64,000 nucleotides of DNA from Microvirga lupini. GTDB lineage: Bacteria; Pseudomonadota; Alphaproteobacteria; Rhizobiales; Beijerinckiaceae. The notes under the pieces were generated by a model, which saw only the letters and a list, made by a program, of their open reading frames with translations, had not been told where the DNA came from and made no database searches. The position numbers and the translations under genes were made by a program. How positions within the stretch are numbered: the stretch's first letter is position 1; each line of letters begins with the position of its first letter. Of this stretch, positions 50,759 to 60,621 are shown one piece after another. The stretch covers positions 434,001 to 498,000 of the forward strand of contig NZ_JACHWB010000002.1 in assembly GCF_014191055.1 (NCBI RefSeq), read 5' to 3'.

Positions 50759-52001
50759 ACAGGTCATCATCAGGCGCCTCGGCGCGAAAGCCGACGGTAT
50801 TGCCGAGAGCGCCTCAGGCTCCGTCTTCGTGCCGAAGGTGCTGCCGGGCGAGACCGTGACGGTCGAGTGCGACGGATCGCATGCGCGGCTTGTCAGCGTC
50901 GATGTCCCCTCACCCGAGCGCGAGACGCCGTTCTGCCCCTATTTCGACGCCTGCGGCGGCTGCGCCACGCAGCACATGCAGCACGGCTTCTATCAGAGCT
51001 GGAAGCAGGACATCCTCGCGCATACCTTGCGCCAGGCGCGGATCGAGGCGCCCGTCGATCCACTCATCGATGCGCATGGCGAAGGACGCCGCCGCGTGAC
51101 GCTCCACGTGCGCTTTCCCGACCGCGCCATGCATGTGGGCTACATGGCTCCGCGCAGCCACCAGATCGTCGAGATCGCGTTCTGCCCCATCGCGGAGCCC
51201 GGCCTGAAGGATCAGGCGCCGGGGATCGCCCGCGCCATCGGCGAGCACCTGAAAGGGCCGCGCAAGCCGCTCGATATCCAGATCACGCAGACGCAGACCG
51301 GCTTCGACGTGGACGTGCGCGGGCACGGCCCGATGAAGGATGCGGAACGCCTGAAGCTCATCGACCTTGCAAGTTCCCTCGATCTCTCGCGCCTGTCGAT
51401 CCACGGCGACGTGATCGTGGAGCGCCGCCCGCCCGCGATCCTCATGGGCCGCGCCTCCGTGGTGCCGCCTGCGGGCTCGTTCCTGCAGGCGACGCGTCTT
51501 GGTGAGGAGGTGCTCGCCGGATTGGTGACGGAGACCTGCGCGAAGGCCAAGCGTGTGGCCGACCTCTTTGCCGGATCGGGACCGTTCTCCCTGCGCCTTG
51601 CGGAGAAGGCGGAGGTTCATGCGGCTGAGTTCGACAAGGGATCGACAATGGCCCTGGACAAGGCGTTCCGCGCCACTCCGGGCCTGCGCCGCATCACGGC
51701 GGAAGCACGCGATCTCTTCCGCCGTCCGCTGCTCACGCCGGAGCTGAACGCTTTCGACGCAGTGGTGCTCGATCCGCCTCGTGCGGGCGCGGAGGCGCAG
51801 GTGAAGCAGATCGCCGTGTCGAAAGTGCCGCTCGTGGTGAGCGTCTCCTGCGATCCCGCCACCTTCGCCCGCGATGCAGCGATCTTGATGAGCGCCGGCT
51901 ACCGCCTGGAGCGCGTGATCCCCGTCGACCAGTTCAAGCACTCGCCGCATCTGGAAGTCGTCGGCATCCTGCGCCGGGATGTGGCAAAGAAGCGGCGGTA
52001 A
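50751..52001 (+). CDS. rlmD: 23S rRNA (uracil-5-)-methyltransferase, RlmD type
   Basis: 416 residues from a GTG start with GGGAG upstream; it overlaps tlyA by 8 bases, so the two are coupled. A TRAM-like N-terminus (GAKADGIAESASGSVFVPKV) and an Fe-S cluster motif CPYFDACGGCATQHM precede the SAM domain (VADLFAGSGPFSLRL). The catalytic Cys is in VSVSCDPATFARD. It uses SAM to methylate uracil in 23S rRNA. Confidence 0.92.
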   Translation: MAEQVIIRRLGAKADGIAESASGSVFVPKVLPGETVTVECDGSHARLVSVDVPSPERETPFCPYFDACGGCATQHMQHGFYQSWKQDILAHTLRQARIEAPVDPLIDAHGEGRRRVTLHVRFPDRAMHVGYMAPRSHQIVEIAFCPIAEPGLKDQAPGIARAIGEHLKGPRKPLDIQITQTQTGFDVDVRGHGPMKDAERLKLIDLASSLDLSRLSIHGDVIVERRPPAILMGRASVVPPAGSFLQATRLGEEVLAGLVTETCAKAKRVADLFAGSGPFSLRLAEKAEVHAAEFDKGSTMALDKAFRATPGLRRITAEARDLFRRPLLTPELNAFDAVVLDPPRAGAEAQVKQIAVSKVPLVVSVSCDPATFARDAAILMSAGYRLERVIPVDQFKHSPHLEVVGILRRDVAKKRR

Positions 52002-52020
52002 GCCTCATCATACCCTCCAC

Positions 52021-52103
52021 GTCATCCCCGGGCTCGTCCCGGGGATCCACGTTTGTGCAGCGGTAGAGGACGTGGATGGCCGGAACAAGTCCGGCCATGA
52101 CGA
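52021..52103. repeat. Dispersed repeat, GTCATGGCCGGG family
   Basis: GTCATCCCCGGGCTCGTCCC ... GGCCGGAACAAGTCCGGCCA, with CCACGT arms; the two halves differ more than in the copy at 49079. Between rlmD and the YedK gene. Confidence 0.7.
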
Positions 52104-52123
52104 CAGAGGTTTGCTGAAGGACC

Positions 52124-52873
52124 TTAAAACAAGCTCCCCTGCTCATCCTCGTCGCTGGAGAGCGGCTTTCTCGCCTTGGGCTTCCTTTCCACCACAGGCG
52201 CAGGCTCCGGCTTGGACAATGGCTCCAGCAGGCTGGAATCGTCGTTCTCGACCTTGTTCACGCGGCTTGAGACCGGCACCAGGTCGAGCCAATCGTCCGG
52301 GCAGGGCCGCACGAGACGCATCACGTCGGCGCGCTCGTCGCGCACATCGAGCCAGGCTCCGATGTCATCGAGCGACAGGATCACCGGCATGCGGTCGTGC
52401 ACGGCGGACAGCGTGCCGTTGGCGTCCGTGGTGACAATGGCGGCAGTGTCGATCTCGCCGCCGTCAGGGCTGCTGTAGGTCTCCCACAACCCGGCCATCG
52501 GCATGGGCTTGCGGTTGCGCGGGCGGATCAGGAACGGCGTCTTCTCCTTGCCCTCCCGCCGCCATTCGTAGAAGCCGTCCGCGAGGAAGATGCAGCGGCG
52601 GCGCTTCAAGGCGTTCCTGAAGGTCGGCTTCGTCTGCAGGGTCTCACCACGAGCGTTGATGACCAACGGAAAATCCTTCGGGTCCTTCACCCAGGACGGC
52701 AGAAAGCCCCAGCGCACCAGCATGAAATGCCGCTCGCCCCGATCCTCCAGCACGATGGGCACGGGCTGGGTGGGAGCCACGTTGTAGCGCGGAGGAAAGT
52801 TCGGCTGCTCCGCATAGCCGTAGAACTCTCGATAAACTCCCGGGTCTAAGCTGATGGTGTAGCGCCCGCACAT
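52124..52873 (-). CDS. SOS response-associated peptidase (HMCES/YedK family)
   Basis: 249 residues. Start chosen at ATG 52873 so that the catalytic Cys becomes residue 2 after Met removal (MCGRYTISLDP), as required for thiazolidine crosslinking to abasic sites; a start at 52924 would bury it. Conserved NVAPTQPVPIV, INARGET, ADGFYEWRR and HDRMPV follow. It shields abasic sites in single-stranded DNA. A weak LexA-like sequence lies about 110 bases upstream. Confidence 0.93.
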   Translation of the reverse strand: MCGRYTISLDPGVYREFYGYAEQPNFPPRYNVAPTQPVPIVLEDRGERHFMLVRWGFLPSWVKDPKDFPLVINARGETLQTKPTFRNALKRRRCIFLADGFYEWRREGKEKTPFLIRPRNRKPMPMAGLWETYSSPDGGEIDTAAIVTTDANGTLSAVHDRMPVILSLDDIGAWLDVRDERADVMRLVRPCPDDWLDLVPVSSRVNKVENDDSSLLEPLSKPEPAPVVERKPKARKPLSSDEDEQGSLF

Positions 52874-52894
52874 AATGTTTTCTCCAGCACCACC

Positions 52895-52973
52895 GTCATG
52901 CCCGGCCTCGTTCCGGGCATCCACGTTTTAGCAGGGTAAAGACGTGGATGGCCGGGACAAGTCCGGCTATCAC
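52895..52973. repeat. Dispersed repeat, GTCATGGCCGGG family
   Basis: GTCATGCCCGGCCTCGTTCC ... GGCCGGGACAAGTCCGGCTA, with CCACGT/ACGTGG inside. Between YedK and corA. Confidence 0.7.
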
Positions 52974-52996
52974 GCAGAATATCTGTTCTGACGACG

Positions 52997-53992
52997 TTAG
53001 AGCCACCGCTTCCAGCGGAAGAAGAGATAAGGCAACGCGGCAGCGAGGATCATCAGGGTGATCGCCCAGAGATAGCCGAACTCCCATTCGAGCTCCGGCA
53101 TGAGCTTGAAGTTCATGCCGTAGAGCGATGAAACGAGGGTCGGCGGCAGGAAGATCACCGACATGACCGAGAAGATCTTGATGATGTCGTTCTGCTCGAT
53201 GGTGACGAGGCCGAGCGTCGCATCGAGCAGGAACTGGATCTTGTTGGACAGAAACGTCGCATGCTCCTCGATGGATTGCACGTCGCGTAACGCCGTGCGC
53301 CATTCGGCCTGATAGCCGGCGGTCTTCTGCGGCCTCGGCATGCTGGCGGACAGGAAGAGCAGCATGCGCTCCACCGACACCATGCTCTCGCGCACGTTGG
53401 AGATGATATCGCCCTTGCGTCCGATGGATTTGAGCGCCGCCCGATAGGATGCGGCACGCTTGGCGCCCCGCCGCTCGTTCTCGAAGATCGCCTGCGACAG
53501 GCGGTCGATGCGCGAGCCGACCGTGCCGAGGATCTCGGCCGCCCGATCGATGATGGTCTCGATCAGACCGTCGAGCACGGCTTCCGGCTGATGCCGGCAC
53601 CCGCCGGGCTTGCCCGCGCGGGACATGAACATGCTGAAGGAGCGCGGCTCGCCGTAGCGAACGGTCACGAGCGCCCGCTCTGTGAGGATGAACGAGACGT
53701 CGATGAGCTTCGGCGTATCCGTCTCGGAGCTGCAGAGGACCCGCGCCGTCATGTAGCGCGCGTTGTTCTCGTGATAGAGGATCTCGGACGGCTCTATATC
53801 GGCCATTTCCTCGCGGGTCGGGATCTCGATGTTGAGATGCACCTCGACGAGCTTGTCCTCCTCGCGAGTCGGCTCGACGAGGTCGATCCACAGGGCATCG
53901 TCGGGAATGGGCGTACCGGGCGGCAGGACGTAACGGTCGAGGGATTGACCGGCCGGTCCTGTCGCCTGCGCTGGCCTGTGGATCAAAATCAT
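52997..53992 (-). CDS. corA: CorA family magnesium/cobalt transporter
   Basis: 331 residues. Two C-terminal membrane helices bracket the pore motif SSLYGMNFKLMPE (GMN); the long N-terminal helical domain (ERMLLFLSASMPRPQKTAGY, EEHATFLSNKIQFLLDATLG) is the cytoplasmic funnel. It forms a pentameric Mg2+ channel. No partner genes nearby. Confidence 0.92.
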   Translation of the reverse strand: MILIHRPAQATGPAGQSLDRYVLPPGTPIPDDALWIDLVEPTREEDKLVEVHLNIEIPTREEMADIEPSEILYHENNARYMTARVLCSSETDTPKLIDVSFILTERALVTVRYGEPRSFSMFMSRAGKPGGCRHQPEAVLDGLIETIIDRAAEILGTVGSRIDRLSQAIFENERRGAKRAASYRAALKSIGRKGDIISNVRESMVSVERMLLFLSASMPRPQKTAGYQAEWRTALRDVQSIEEHATFLSNKIQFLLDATLGLVTIEQNDIIKIFSVMSVIFLPPTLVSSLYGMNFKLMPELEWEFGYLWAITLMILAAALPYLFFRWKRWL

Positions 53993-54076
53993 GCGCCCGC
54001 TTGCCCCTTCACGACAACGCCCTTCCCCTTGGGGAGAGGAAGTTAAGTGGCGTTAGAACAACAATGGTTAGTGGAC

Positions 54077-54928
54077 TTAACGCAAGGATGACAGAGGCGG
54101 CGTGTCATCAGGCACAAAGAAGTCAGGCGCAAGCGGCTGCGTCGGATCGACCCGGTACTTCTCGAAATCCGTGACACCCTCTCCGTGCAGGAAGACATCG
54201 TCGATGAGGAAGTGGCCCGAGAAGCTTTTCGAGGGCTTCTGGAAGATTGCATAAGCCGCATCGGCCAGGATCTCCGGCGTGCGGCTGGCCTGTACGAGCG
54301 CATCGCCGCCCAGCAGGTTCTTGACCGCCGCCGTGGCGATGGTGGTGCGCGGCCAAAGCGCGTTGACGGCAATTCCCCTACCACGCAACTCGCCTGCAAG
54401 CCCTAGCACGCAGATGCTCATGCCGTATTTCGCCATGCTGTAGGCGAGATGCGGAGCGAACCACTTCTCGCTCATGTCCAGCGGCGGCGAGAGCATGAGG
54501 ATGTGCGGGTTCTCTGCCTTCTCCAGATGCGGAATGGCGTATTTCGACACCATGTAGGTGCCGCGCGTGTTGATCTGGTGCATCAGATCGAAGCGCTTCA
54601 TGTCGGTCTGCGGCGTCGGCGTGAGGCTGATGGCGCTCGCATTGTTGACCACGATGTCGAGGCCTCCGAAGGTCTCGACCGTCTTTGCGATCGCGCCCTT
54701 CACCGCCTCCTCGTCGCGCACGTCGACCACGAGCGGCAGCGCCCTGCCGCCCGCCTTCTCGATCTCTTCTGCCGCCGAGTAGATCGTGCCGGGAAGCTTG
54801 GGGTGCGGTTCGGCGGTCTTGGCCGCGATAACCACGTTCGCGCCGTCCTTCGCCGCGCGCAGGCCGATGGCAAGGCCAATGCCGCGCGAGGCGCCGGTGA
54901 TGAAGAGGGTTTTTCCGTTGAGGCTCAT
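54077..54928 (-). CDS. SDR oxidoreductase, HSDL2-like
   Basis: 283 residues from ATG 54928. TGASRGIG (10-17) binds the cofactor; the segment HILMLSPPLDMSEKWFAPHL with AYSMAKYGMS (Tyr-x3-Lys) closely resembles human HSDL2 and its bacterial relatives. HSDL2-type SDRs are linked to fatty-acid metabolism. It lies 4 bases after an acyl-CoA dehydrogenase gene, supporting a lipid-oxidation role. Confidence 0.85.
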   Translation of the reverse strand: MSLNGKTLFITGASRGIGLAIGLRAAKDGANVVIAAKTAEPHPKLPGTIYSAAEEIEKAGGRALPLVVDVRDEEAVKGAIAKTVETFGGLDIVVNNASAISLTPTPQTDMKRFDLMHQINTRGTYMVSKYAIPHLEKAENPHILMLSPPLDMSEKWFAPHLAYSMAKYGMSICVLGLAGELRGRGIAVNALWPRTTIATAAVKNLLGGDALVQASRTPEILADAAYAIFQKPSKSFSGHFLIDDVFLHGEGVTDFEKYRVDPTQPLAPDFFVPDDTPPLSSLR

Positions 54929-54932
54929 GGGA

Positions 54933-56711
54933 TCAGCTCGCGAGTGCCAGGGTTGCGTCCTGCAGGAAGCCTGCACCGCTCATCACCGTTTCCTCAAGTC
55001 CTTTCGCGCCGACTGCGATGTTCTCGGCAAAGAAGCGGCAGAGCACAATGCGGCCGGCATGGGCTGGATCCGTGTCGCCGCCCGCAGCCTGCGCGTTCGC
55101 CGCAAGCGCCATCTCGGCAAGCGCAGCACCGCCCTGCGCAAGAGCGAAGAGCCGAAGATACGGCGTCGCTCCGGCGAGCGCTTCGCCCTGCGCATTGGAG
55201 GACAGGGATTGCAGCAGATGGCTCGTCGCCCGGTCGAGGCTCTCGATGGCATCGCGCAGGCGCGGCGCGGTGGCACCGAAGGCAGGCGTGTTCTCCTTCA
55301 GCAGACGCGCGACGGTCGCCCGCATGGCGGCAATCTGCGCCCGCACGGTCTCGCCGCCGGAGAGCAGCAGCTTGCGGGTGACGAGGTCGATGGCCTGGAT
55401 TCCGTTGGTGCCCTCGTAGATCGGCGCAATGCGCGCATCGCGGAAGTGCTGCGCCGCGCCGGTCTCTTCGATGAAGCCCATGCCGCCGTGGACCTGCACG
55501 CCGATGGAGGCCACCTCGACGCCGATATCGGTCGAGAAAGCTTTCGCCACCGGGGTCAGCAGCGAGGCGCGCTCGTTCGCCTTCTTCCGTCGCGCAGGAT
55601 CCTCCTCAAGATGTGCGCGGTCGATGGCCTCGGCCGTCATGTAGCAAATCGCCCGCGCGGCAGCGGTGAGCGCCTTCATGGTGAGCAGGTTGCGCTGCAC
55701 GTCCGGGTGAACGGCAATCGGGCTCATGCCTTCTGCCGCCCCGATGGCGCGGCCCTGCCTGCGCTCGTTGGCATAGCCAAGTGCCTGCTGGTAGGCGCGC
55801 TCGGCAATGGCCACACCCTGCAGGCCCACCGCAAGGCGGGCGTTGTTCATCATCGTGAACATGCAGTTGAGGCCGCGATTCTCCTCGCCGACGAGCCAGC
55901 CGACGGCGCCGCCATTGTCGCCGAAGATCATGGTGCAGGTGGGCGAGGCATGGATGCCGAGCTTGTGCTCGATGGAATGACAACGCACGTCGTTGCGCGT
56001 GCCGTCGGGGAGGAACTTCGGCACGAGGAACAGCGAGATGCCGCGCGTGCCGGCCGGCGCATCCGGCAAGCGCGCGAGCACCAGATGAATGATGTTGTCG
56101 GTGAGATCGTGCTCGCCATAGGTGATGAAGATCTTCTGGCCCGTGACCCTGTAGGTGCCGTCACCTGCCGGTTCCGCGCGGGAGCGCAGGGCCGCGAGAT
56201 CGGAGCCTGCGTGAGGCTCCGTGAGGTTCATGGTGGCGGTCCATTCGCCGGAGACGAGCTTTTCGAGATAGCGGCTCCTGAGATCGTCCGAGCCATGCTG
56301 AACCAGCGCCTCGATGGCTCCCATGGTCAGTACGGGGCCGATGCCGAAAGCCATGGAGGCGGCATTCCACATCTCGACGCAGGCGGAATTCAGCAGGGTC
56401 GGCAGGCCCTGGCCGCCATATTCCACCGGGCCGGGCAACGCGTTCCATCCGGCTTCGGTCCAGCCCTTGTAGGCCTCCTTCCATCCGGGAGCGGTGGTGA
56501 CGGTGCCATCCTTGAGCGTCACGCCGTGCTTGTCGCCCTCTCGGTTGAGGGGCGCGATGACGTCGTTGGCGAAGCGCCCCGCCTCCTCCAGGATGGTCTC
56601 AGCCAAGTCCGGGGTGAGGTCACCATAGACGCCATCCGCCACGGCACGGTCGAGGCCCGCTACATGCCGCATGGTAAACAGGATGTCGGGGACAGGCGCG
56701 CGGTAGGTCAT
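54933..56711 (-). CDS. Acyl-CoA dehydrogenase
   Basis: 592 residues, the long subtype with a C-terminal extension. FAD and substrate motifs: AGSDLAALRSRAEPAGDGTY, KIFITYGEHDLTDN, and YEGTNGIQAIDLVTRKLLL containing the catalytic base region. It begins beta-oxidation of an acyl-CoA. The HSDL2-like SDR gene follows 4 bases downstream, so the pair probably processes the same pathway. Confidence 0.9.
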   Translation of the reverse strand: MTYRAPVPDILFTMRHVAGLDRAVADGVYGDLTPDLAETILEEAGRFANDVIAPLNREGDKHGVTLKDGTVTTAPGWKEAYKGWTEAGWNALPGPVEYGGQGLPTLLNSACVEMWNAASMAFGIGPVLTMGAIEALVQHGSDDLRSRYLEKLVSGEWTATMNLTEPHAGSDLAALRSRAEPAGDGTYRVTGQKIFITYGEHDLTDNIIHLVLARLPDAPAGTRGISLFLVPKFLPDGTRNDVRCHSIEHKLGIHASPTCTMIFGDNGGAVGWLVGEENRGLNCMFTMMNNARLAVGLQGVAIAERAYQQALGYANERRQGRAIGAAEGMSPIAVHPDVQRNLLTMKALTAAARAICYMTAEAIDRAHLEEDPARRKKANERASLLTPVAKAFSTDIGVEVASIGVQVHGGMGFIEETGAAQHFRDARIAPIYEGTNGIQAIDLVTRKLLLSGGETVRAQIAAMRATVARLLKENTPAFGATAPRLRDAIESLDRATSHLLQSLSSNAQGEALAGATPYLRLFALAQGGAALAEMALAANAQAAGGDTDPAHAGRIVLCRFFAENIAVGAKGLEETVMSGAGFLQDATLALAS

Positions 56712-56835
56712 GGACGGTTCCTCTCACAGGTGGGGGCTTTTCATATTGACGCGTGTTCTCGCGCCGTTAAACCCGCCCGGCAAGGGATTTTCCCAACGGG
56801 CAAGGGATAGTTTAGACGTGAACGATCTTGGGTCA

Positions 56836-57807
56836 ATGCGCCAAACGGAGCGTCTGACGTCCGACGAGGCCGGTCTTGCCCGCGCGGCAGACATCCTGCG
56901 CCGTGGCGGCCTCGTGGCCTTCCCGACCGAAACCGTCTACGGCCTTGGGGCCGATGCCACGGATGCGCAAGCCGTCGCTGGCATCTACGCCGCCAAGGAG
57001 CGCCCGAGCTTCAACCCGCTGATCTCGCACCTGGACAGCTTCGAATCCGCTCAAAGGCAGGGCGTGTTCGACGAGATGGCCCGGCGTCTCGCGGAGGCTT
57101 TCTGGCCCGGCCCGCTGACCCTGGTCGTCCCGGTGGCGCCCACCTGCACCATCTCCGACCTCGCCCGTGCCGGCCTCGACAGCGTCGGCCTGCGCGTGCC
57201 GGCCCATCCCCTCGCCCATGCGCTGCTGCAAAAGACGGGCCGCCCCGTCGCTGCGCCTTCCGCCAACCGCTCGGGGCGGGTGAGCCCGACCGATGCCGAC
57301 CATGTCCTGGGTGATCTCGACGGCCGCATCGATGCGGTGCTCGACGGCGGGTCATCGCAGGTGGGTGTGGAGTCGACGATCATTGCCTGCCTTGGCGGCA
57401 CGCCCCGGTTGCTGCGCCCCGGTGGCGTGCCGCGGGAGTCCATCGAGGCACTGATCGGGATGAGACTTGAGGCCGGATCGGAGGGCGGCAAGAACCCGCT
57501 CGCGCCGGGCATGCTCGCCTCTCATTACGCACCCCGCGCACGGGTGCGCCTGAACGCGACGAGCGTCGAGGCCGATGAAGCGGTTCTGCTGTTCGGTCAG
57601 GAGATTCCAAAGGGCGCGGATGCAGCGTGCGTCACCCTGAATCTCAGCAAAAACGGCGACCTCGTGGAGGCCGCCGCTCATCTGTTTTCCTATCTGAGGC
57701 AGCTCGACGCCTCGGGAGCCGCGACCATTGCCGTGAGCCCCATCCTGGAGAGCGGCTTGGGCGAGGCCATCAACGACCGCCTGAGGCGCGCTGCAGCAGA
57801 GCGGTAA
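56836..57807 (+). CDS. L-threonylcarbamoyladenylate synthase (Sua5/YwlC)
   Basis: 323 residues from ATG 56836; GTG 56818 is an alternative. The YrdC domain (about 10-200) has GGLVAFPTETVYGLGADATD, KERPSFNPLISH and RPVAAPSANRSGRVSPTDAD; a Sua5 C-terminal domain follows (LRPGGVPRESIEAL ... LAPGMLASHYAPRA). It makes threonylcarbamoyl-AMP for the t6A modification of tRNAs. Divergent from the acyl-CoA dehydrogenase gene. Confidence 0.92.
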   Translation: MRQTERLTSDEAGLARAADILRRGGLVAFPTETVYGLGADATDAQAVAGIYAAKERPSFNPLISHLDSFESAQRQGVFDEMARRLAEAFWPGPLTLVVPVAPTCTISDLARAGLDSVGLRVPAHPLAHALLQKTGRPVAAPSANRSGRVSPTDADHVLGDLDGRIDAVLDGGSSQVGVESTIIACLGGTPRLLRPGGVPRESIEALIGMRLEAGSEGGKNPLAPGMLASHYAPRARVRLNATSVEADEAVLLFGQEIPKGADAACVTLNLSKNGDLVEAAAHLFSYLRQLDASGAATIAVSPILESGLGEAINDRLRRAAAER

Positions 57808-57832
57808 ACCCGCTCCGCTCAACTCAGCTTTC

Positions 57833-58435
57833 TTACTTCGCCGCGAGCTTCGCGGCGATCTGCGCCACGTGACGGCCCTGGAAGCGGGCGCCGTCGAGGT
57901 CGATCTCGGTCGGCTGGCGCGAGCCGTCGCCGCCGGCCACCGTCGATGCGCCGTAGGGCGAACCGCCACGGATCTGGTCGACGCCCATCTGGCCCTGGAA
58001 CGAGTAAGGCAGGCCGACGACTACCATACCATGGTGCAGGAGCACCGGAATCGTGGTGAGGATGGTGGCTTCCTGGCCACCGTGCTGGGTGGCCGTGGAG
58101 GTGAAGACCGAGCCGACCTTGCCGATGAGCTTGCCCTGCGCCCAGAGGCCGCCGGTCTGGTCGAGGAAGTTCTTCATCTGGGCCGTCATGGTGCCGTAGC
58201 GGGTCGGCGTGCCGAAGATGATGGCGTCATATTCCGGCAGTTCCTCGACCGTGGCGATGGGAGCCTTCTGGTCGGTCTTGTAGTGAGCCGCCTGGGCGAT
58301 CTCGGCCGGGACGAGTTCGGGCACGCGCTTCACCACGACCTCGGCGCCAGCCTCGCGAGCGCCCTCGGCGGCGGCATAGGCCATCTGCTCGATGTGACCC
58401 CAGGACGAATAATACAGAACCAGAACCTTGGTCAT
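57833..58435 (-). CDS. wrbA: NAD(P)H:quinone oxidoreductase, WrbA type
   Basis: 200 residues. Flavodoxin-like fold: [20 protein letters not shown] binds FMN, and [20 protein letters not shown] is the WrbA signature. It reduces quinones by two electrons, limiting superoxide production. The next gene upstream is a divergent LysR regulator, a plausible regulator. Confidence 0.94.
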   Translation of the reverse strand: MTKVLVLYYSSWGHIEQMAYAAAEGAREAGAEVVVKRVPELVPAEIAQAAHYKTDQKAPIATVEELPEYDAIIFGTPTRYGTMTAQMKNFLDQTGGLWAQGKLIGKVGSVFTSTATQHGGQEATILTTIPVLLHHGMVVVGLPYSFQGQMGVDQIRGGSPYGASTVAGGDGSRQPTEIDLDGARFQGRHVAQIAAKLAAK

Positions 58436-58597
58436 GTGAACCTCGATGAGTTGGATTTAAGACGCAGACCGGCCTTCTCCCGGCCGCTCTTCACGAGAGG
58501 ACTGAGTTGCACCGCCCTGCGGGTGTTGGACATCCAAGAGGATAAGCTTTCTCCGCTGCAAAACCAGTGTTAGATATGCAGGGCCTCTCTTGCGCGA

Positions 58598-59554
58598 ATG
58601 CAAACGATGACCAAGCAGCAGCATCTCGAATGGGACGATTTCCGGCTCGTGAAGATCATCGCCGAAGCCAATGGATTGGCCGGCGCGGCCGAGAAACTGG
58701 GTGTCAACCACTCCACGGTCTTCCGGCGGCTCGGCCAGATGGAAGAAAACCTCGGGGTCAAGCTCTTCGAACGGCACCGCACCGGCTACGTGCTCACCAC
58801 GGCCGGCGAGGAGATGACGGCTCTCGCCGAGCAGATGGAGGAGAACGTCACGGCGTTCACCCGCAAGCTCGCCGGCCAAGCCGTGGCGCCCGCCGGTGAG
58901 CTGCGCGTGACCACCAACGACACGCTGCTCGTTCATCTGCTGACGCCGATCTTCGCCCGCTTCATTACAGCCTGCCCGGAGATGCGGCTCGACGTGGTTC
59001 TCGCCAATCAGGCGCTCAACCTGTCGAAGCGGGATGCGGATGTGGCGATCCGCGCCACGGACGACCCGCCCGAGACGCTGGTCGGACGGCGCGTCGCCAC
59101 CATCGCCTGGGCGATCTATGGCCGGAAGGTGGACTTTCCCGATATCCGGGGACCGGAGGATGTCACCCTGGCCGACCTTTTCGACCGGCATTGGGTCGCG
59201 CTGGGGGACAACCTGGCGACCCTGAAGGTGGCCCGCTTCGTGCGCGAACACGTGGCGCCGGACAACATCGTCTACAAGGTCAACACGGTGCTCGGCCTTT
59301 CCGAGGCCGTGGAGACGGGGACCGGCATCGGCCCCCTGCCCTGCTTCATCGCCGATGCGAGCCCCAATCTCGTGCGGCTCTCCGACATCAACGCGGATTT
59401 CGCCGCAGGCCTGTGGCTTCTCACCCACCCGGACCTGCGCCAATCCGCCCGGGTGCGCGCCTTCATGGATTTCATGGCCACCGAGATCGCCAAGCTAAAG
59501 AAGCGGATCGAGGGTGGCGGAGCGCGAACCGCTGTTCTCAGCGAAACCGGCTAG
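58598..59554 (+). CDS. LysR-family transcriptional regulator
   Basis: 318 residues. The winged HTH is at about 12-70 (EANGLAGAAEKLGVNHSTVF, RRLGQMEENLGVKLFERHRT); the rest is the substrate-binding-like effector domain (LRVTTNDTLLVHLLTPIFAR, VETGTGIGPLPCFIA). It is divergent from wrbA across 162 bases and convergent, with a 4-base overlap, with the acuI-like gene. wrbA is the likelier target. Confidence 0.9.
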   Translation: MQTMTKQQHLEWDDFRLVKIIAEANGLAGAAEKLGVNHSTVFRRLGQMEENLGVKLFERHRTGYVLTTAGEEMTALAEQMEENVTAFTRKLAGQAVAPAGELRVTTNDTLLVHLLTPIFARFITACPEMRLDVVLANQALNLSKRDADVAIRATDDPPETLVGRRVATIAWAIYGRKVDFPDIRGPEDVTLADLFDRHWVALGDNLATLKVARFVREHVAPDNIVYKVNTVLGLSEAVETGTGIGPLPCFIADASPNLVRLSDINADFAAGLWLLTHPDLRQSARVRAFMDFMATEIAKLKKRIEGGGARTAVLSETG

Positions 59555-60537
59555 CCGATCTCCACCACCACCCGCCCCTTGATACGCCCGGCGACAATCT
59601 CCCGGCCCGCCTCCAGCACCCCATCGAGCGGGATGGTCGAGGTCATGGCGGCGAGTTTGTCGTGGTCGAGCTCGCGGGCGATCCGGTTCCAGGCCTCCAG
59701 CCGCAGCGTCTTGGGGGCCATCACCGAATCGACGCCGAGCAGGGCCACGTTGCGCAGGATGAAGGGCGCGACGGTGGTGGGCAGGTCCATGCCGCCGGCA
59801 AGCCCGCAGGCCGCGATGGCGCCGCCATACTTCGTCATGGACAGGACATTGGCGAGCGTCGTGGAGCCGACCGTATCGACACCAGCCGCCCAGCGTTCCT
59901 TGCCGAGCGGCCGTCCAGGGCTGGCGAGTTCGGCGCGGTCGAGGATTTCCGCCGCTCCCAAGCCCTTGAGATAGTCCGCCTCCTCGGGCCGTCCGGTCGA
60001 GGCGATCACGTGCCAACCGGCCTGGGCGAGCAGCGCCACCGCGACAGACCCCACGCCGCCGACGGCGCCCGTGACGATGGCGGGGCCGCGATCCGGGCGC
60101 AGCCCATGACGTTCGAGCGCCATCAGGCAGAGCATCGCCGTATAGCCGGCCGTACCGACGGCCATGGCCTGCTGTGCCGTGAGACCTTGAGGCAGCGGGA
60201 TGAGCCAGTCGCCCTTGACGCGCGCCTTTTCCGCGTAGGCGCCGAGATGCGTCTCGCCCAGTCCCCAGCCGTTGAGGACGACCGCGTCGCCGGGCTTGAA
60301 CTCAGGGTTCGAGGAGGCTTCCACAATGCCGGCGAAATCAACGCCGGGGATCATCGGGAAGCGCCGCACCACCGGGGCCTTACCGGTCAGCGCCAGCCCG
60401 TCCTTGTAGTTCAGCGTCGAATGCGACACGCGGATTGTGACGTCGCCGCCCATGAGATCCGCCTCGTCGAACTCCCGAATCCCGACGTTCTGACCGGCGT
60501 CAGACTTGTCGATGACGATGGCTTTGAATGCGCTCAT
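59551..60537 (-). CDS. NADPH-dependent quinone/acrylyl-CoA reductase (AcuI/YhdH family)
   Basis: 328 residues of the zinc-free medium-chain dehydrogenase type. Motifs: TLNYKDGLALTG, the NADP-binding GAVGGVGSVAVALLAQAGW, and GFDLPT-type end. YhdH/AcuI reduces acrylyl-CoA to propionyl-CoA, which protects cells from this toxic intermediate. It overlaps the convergent lysR stop by 4 bases. Confidence 0.9.
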   Translation of the reverse strand: MSAFKAIVIDKSDAGQNVGIREFDEADLMGGDVTIRVSHSTLNYKDGLALTGKAPVVRRFPMIPGVDFAGIVEASSNPEFKPGDAVVLNGWGLGETHLGAYAEKARVKGDWLIPLPQGLTAQQAMAVGTAGYTAMLCLMALERHGLRPDRGPAIVTGAVGGVGSVAVALLAQAGWHVIASTGRPEEADYLKGLGAAEILDRAELASPGRPLGKERWAAGVDTVGSTTLANVLSMTKYGGAIAACGLAGGMDLPTTVAPFILRNVALLGVDSVMAPKTLRLEAWNRIARELDHDKLAAMTSTIPLDGVLEAGREIVAGRIKGRVVVEIG

Positions 60538-60621
60538 GCCGATTCCTCCCCTGGCCCATTTGTGGCGCGGCGGAGGATCAGGGCAAGCGTTGTAGACTCA
60601 TCCCTTCGCAGGGAGGCGACT

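Noticed and set aside
52985..52999. LexA-like GTTC-N7-GTTA upstream of YedK
   Set aside because: One mismatch to GTTC-N7-GTTC and inside the corA end; too weak to call an SOS box.
54021..54045. CTTCCCCTTGGGGAGAGGAAG as a terminator
   Set aside because: Imperfect stem, no T-run, and not clearly placed after a stop in either direction.
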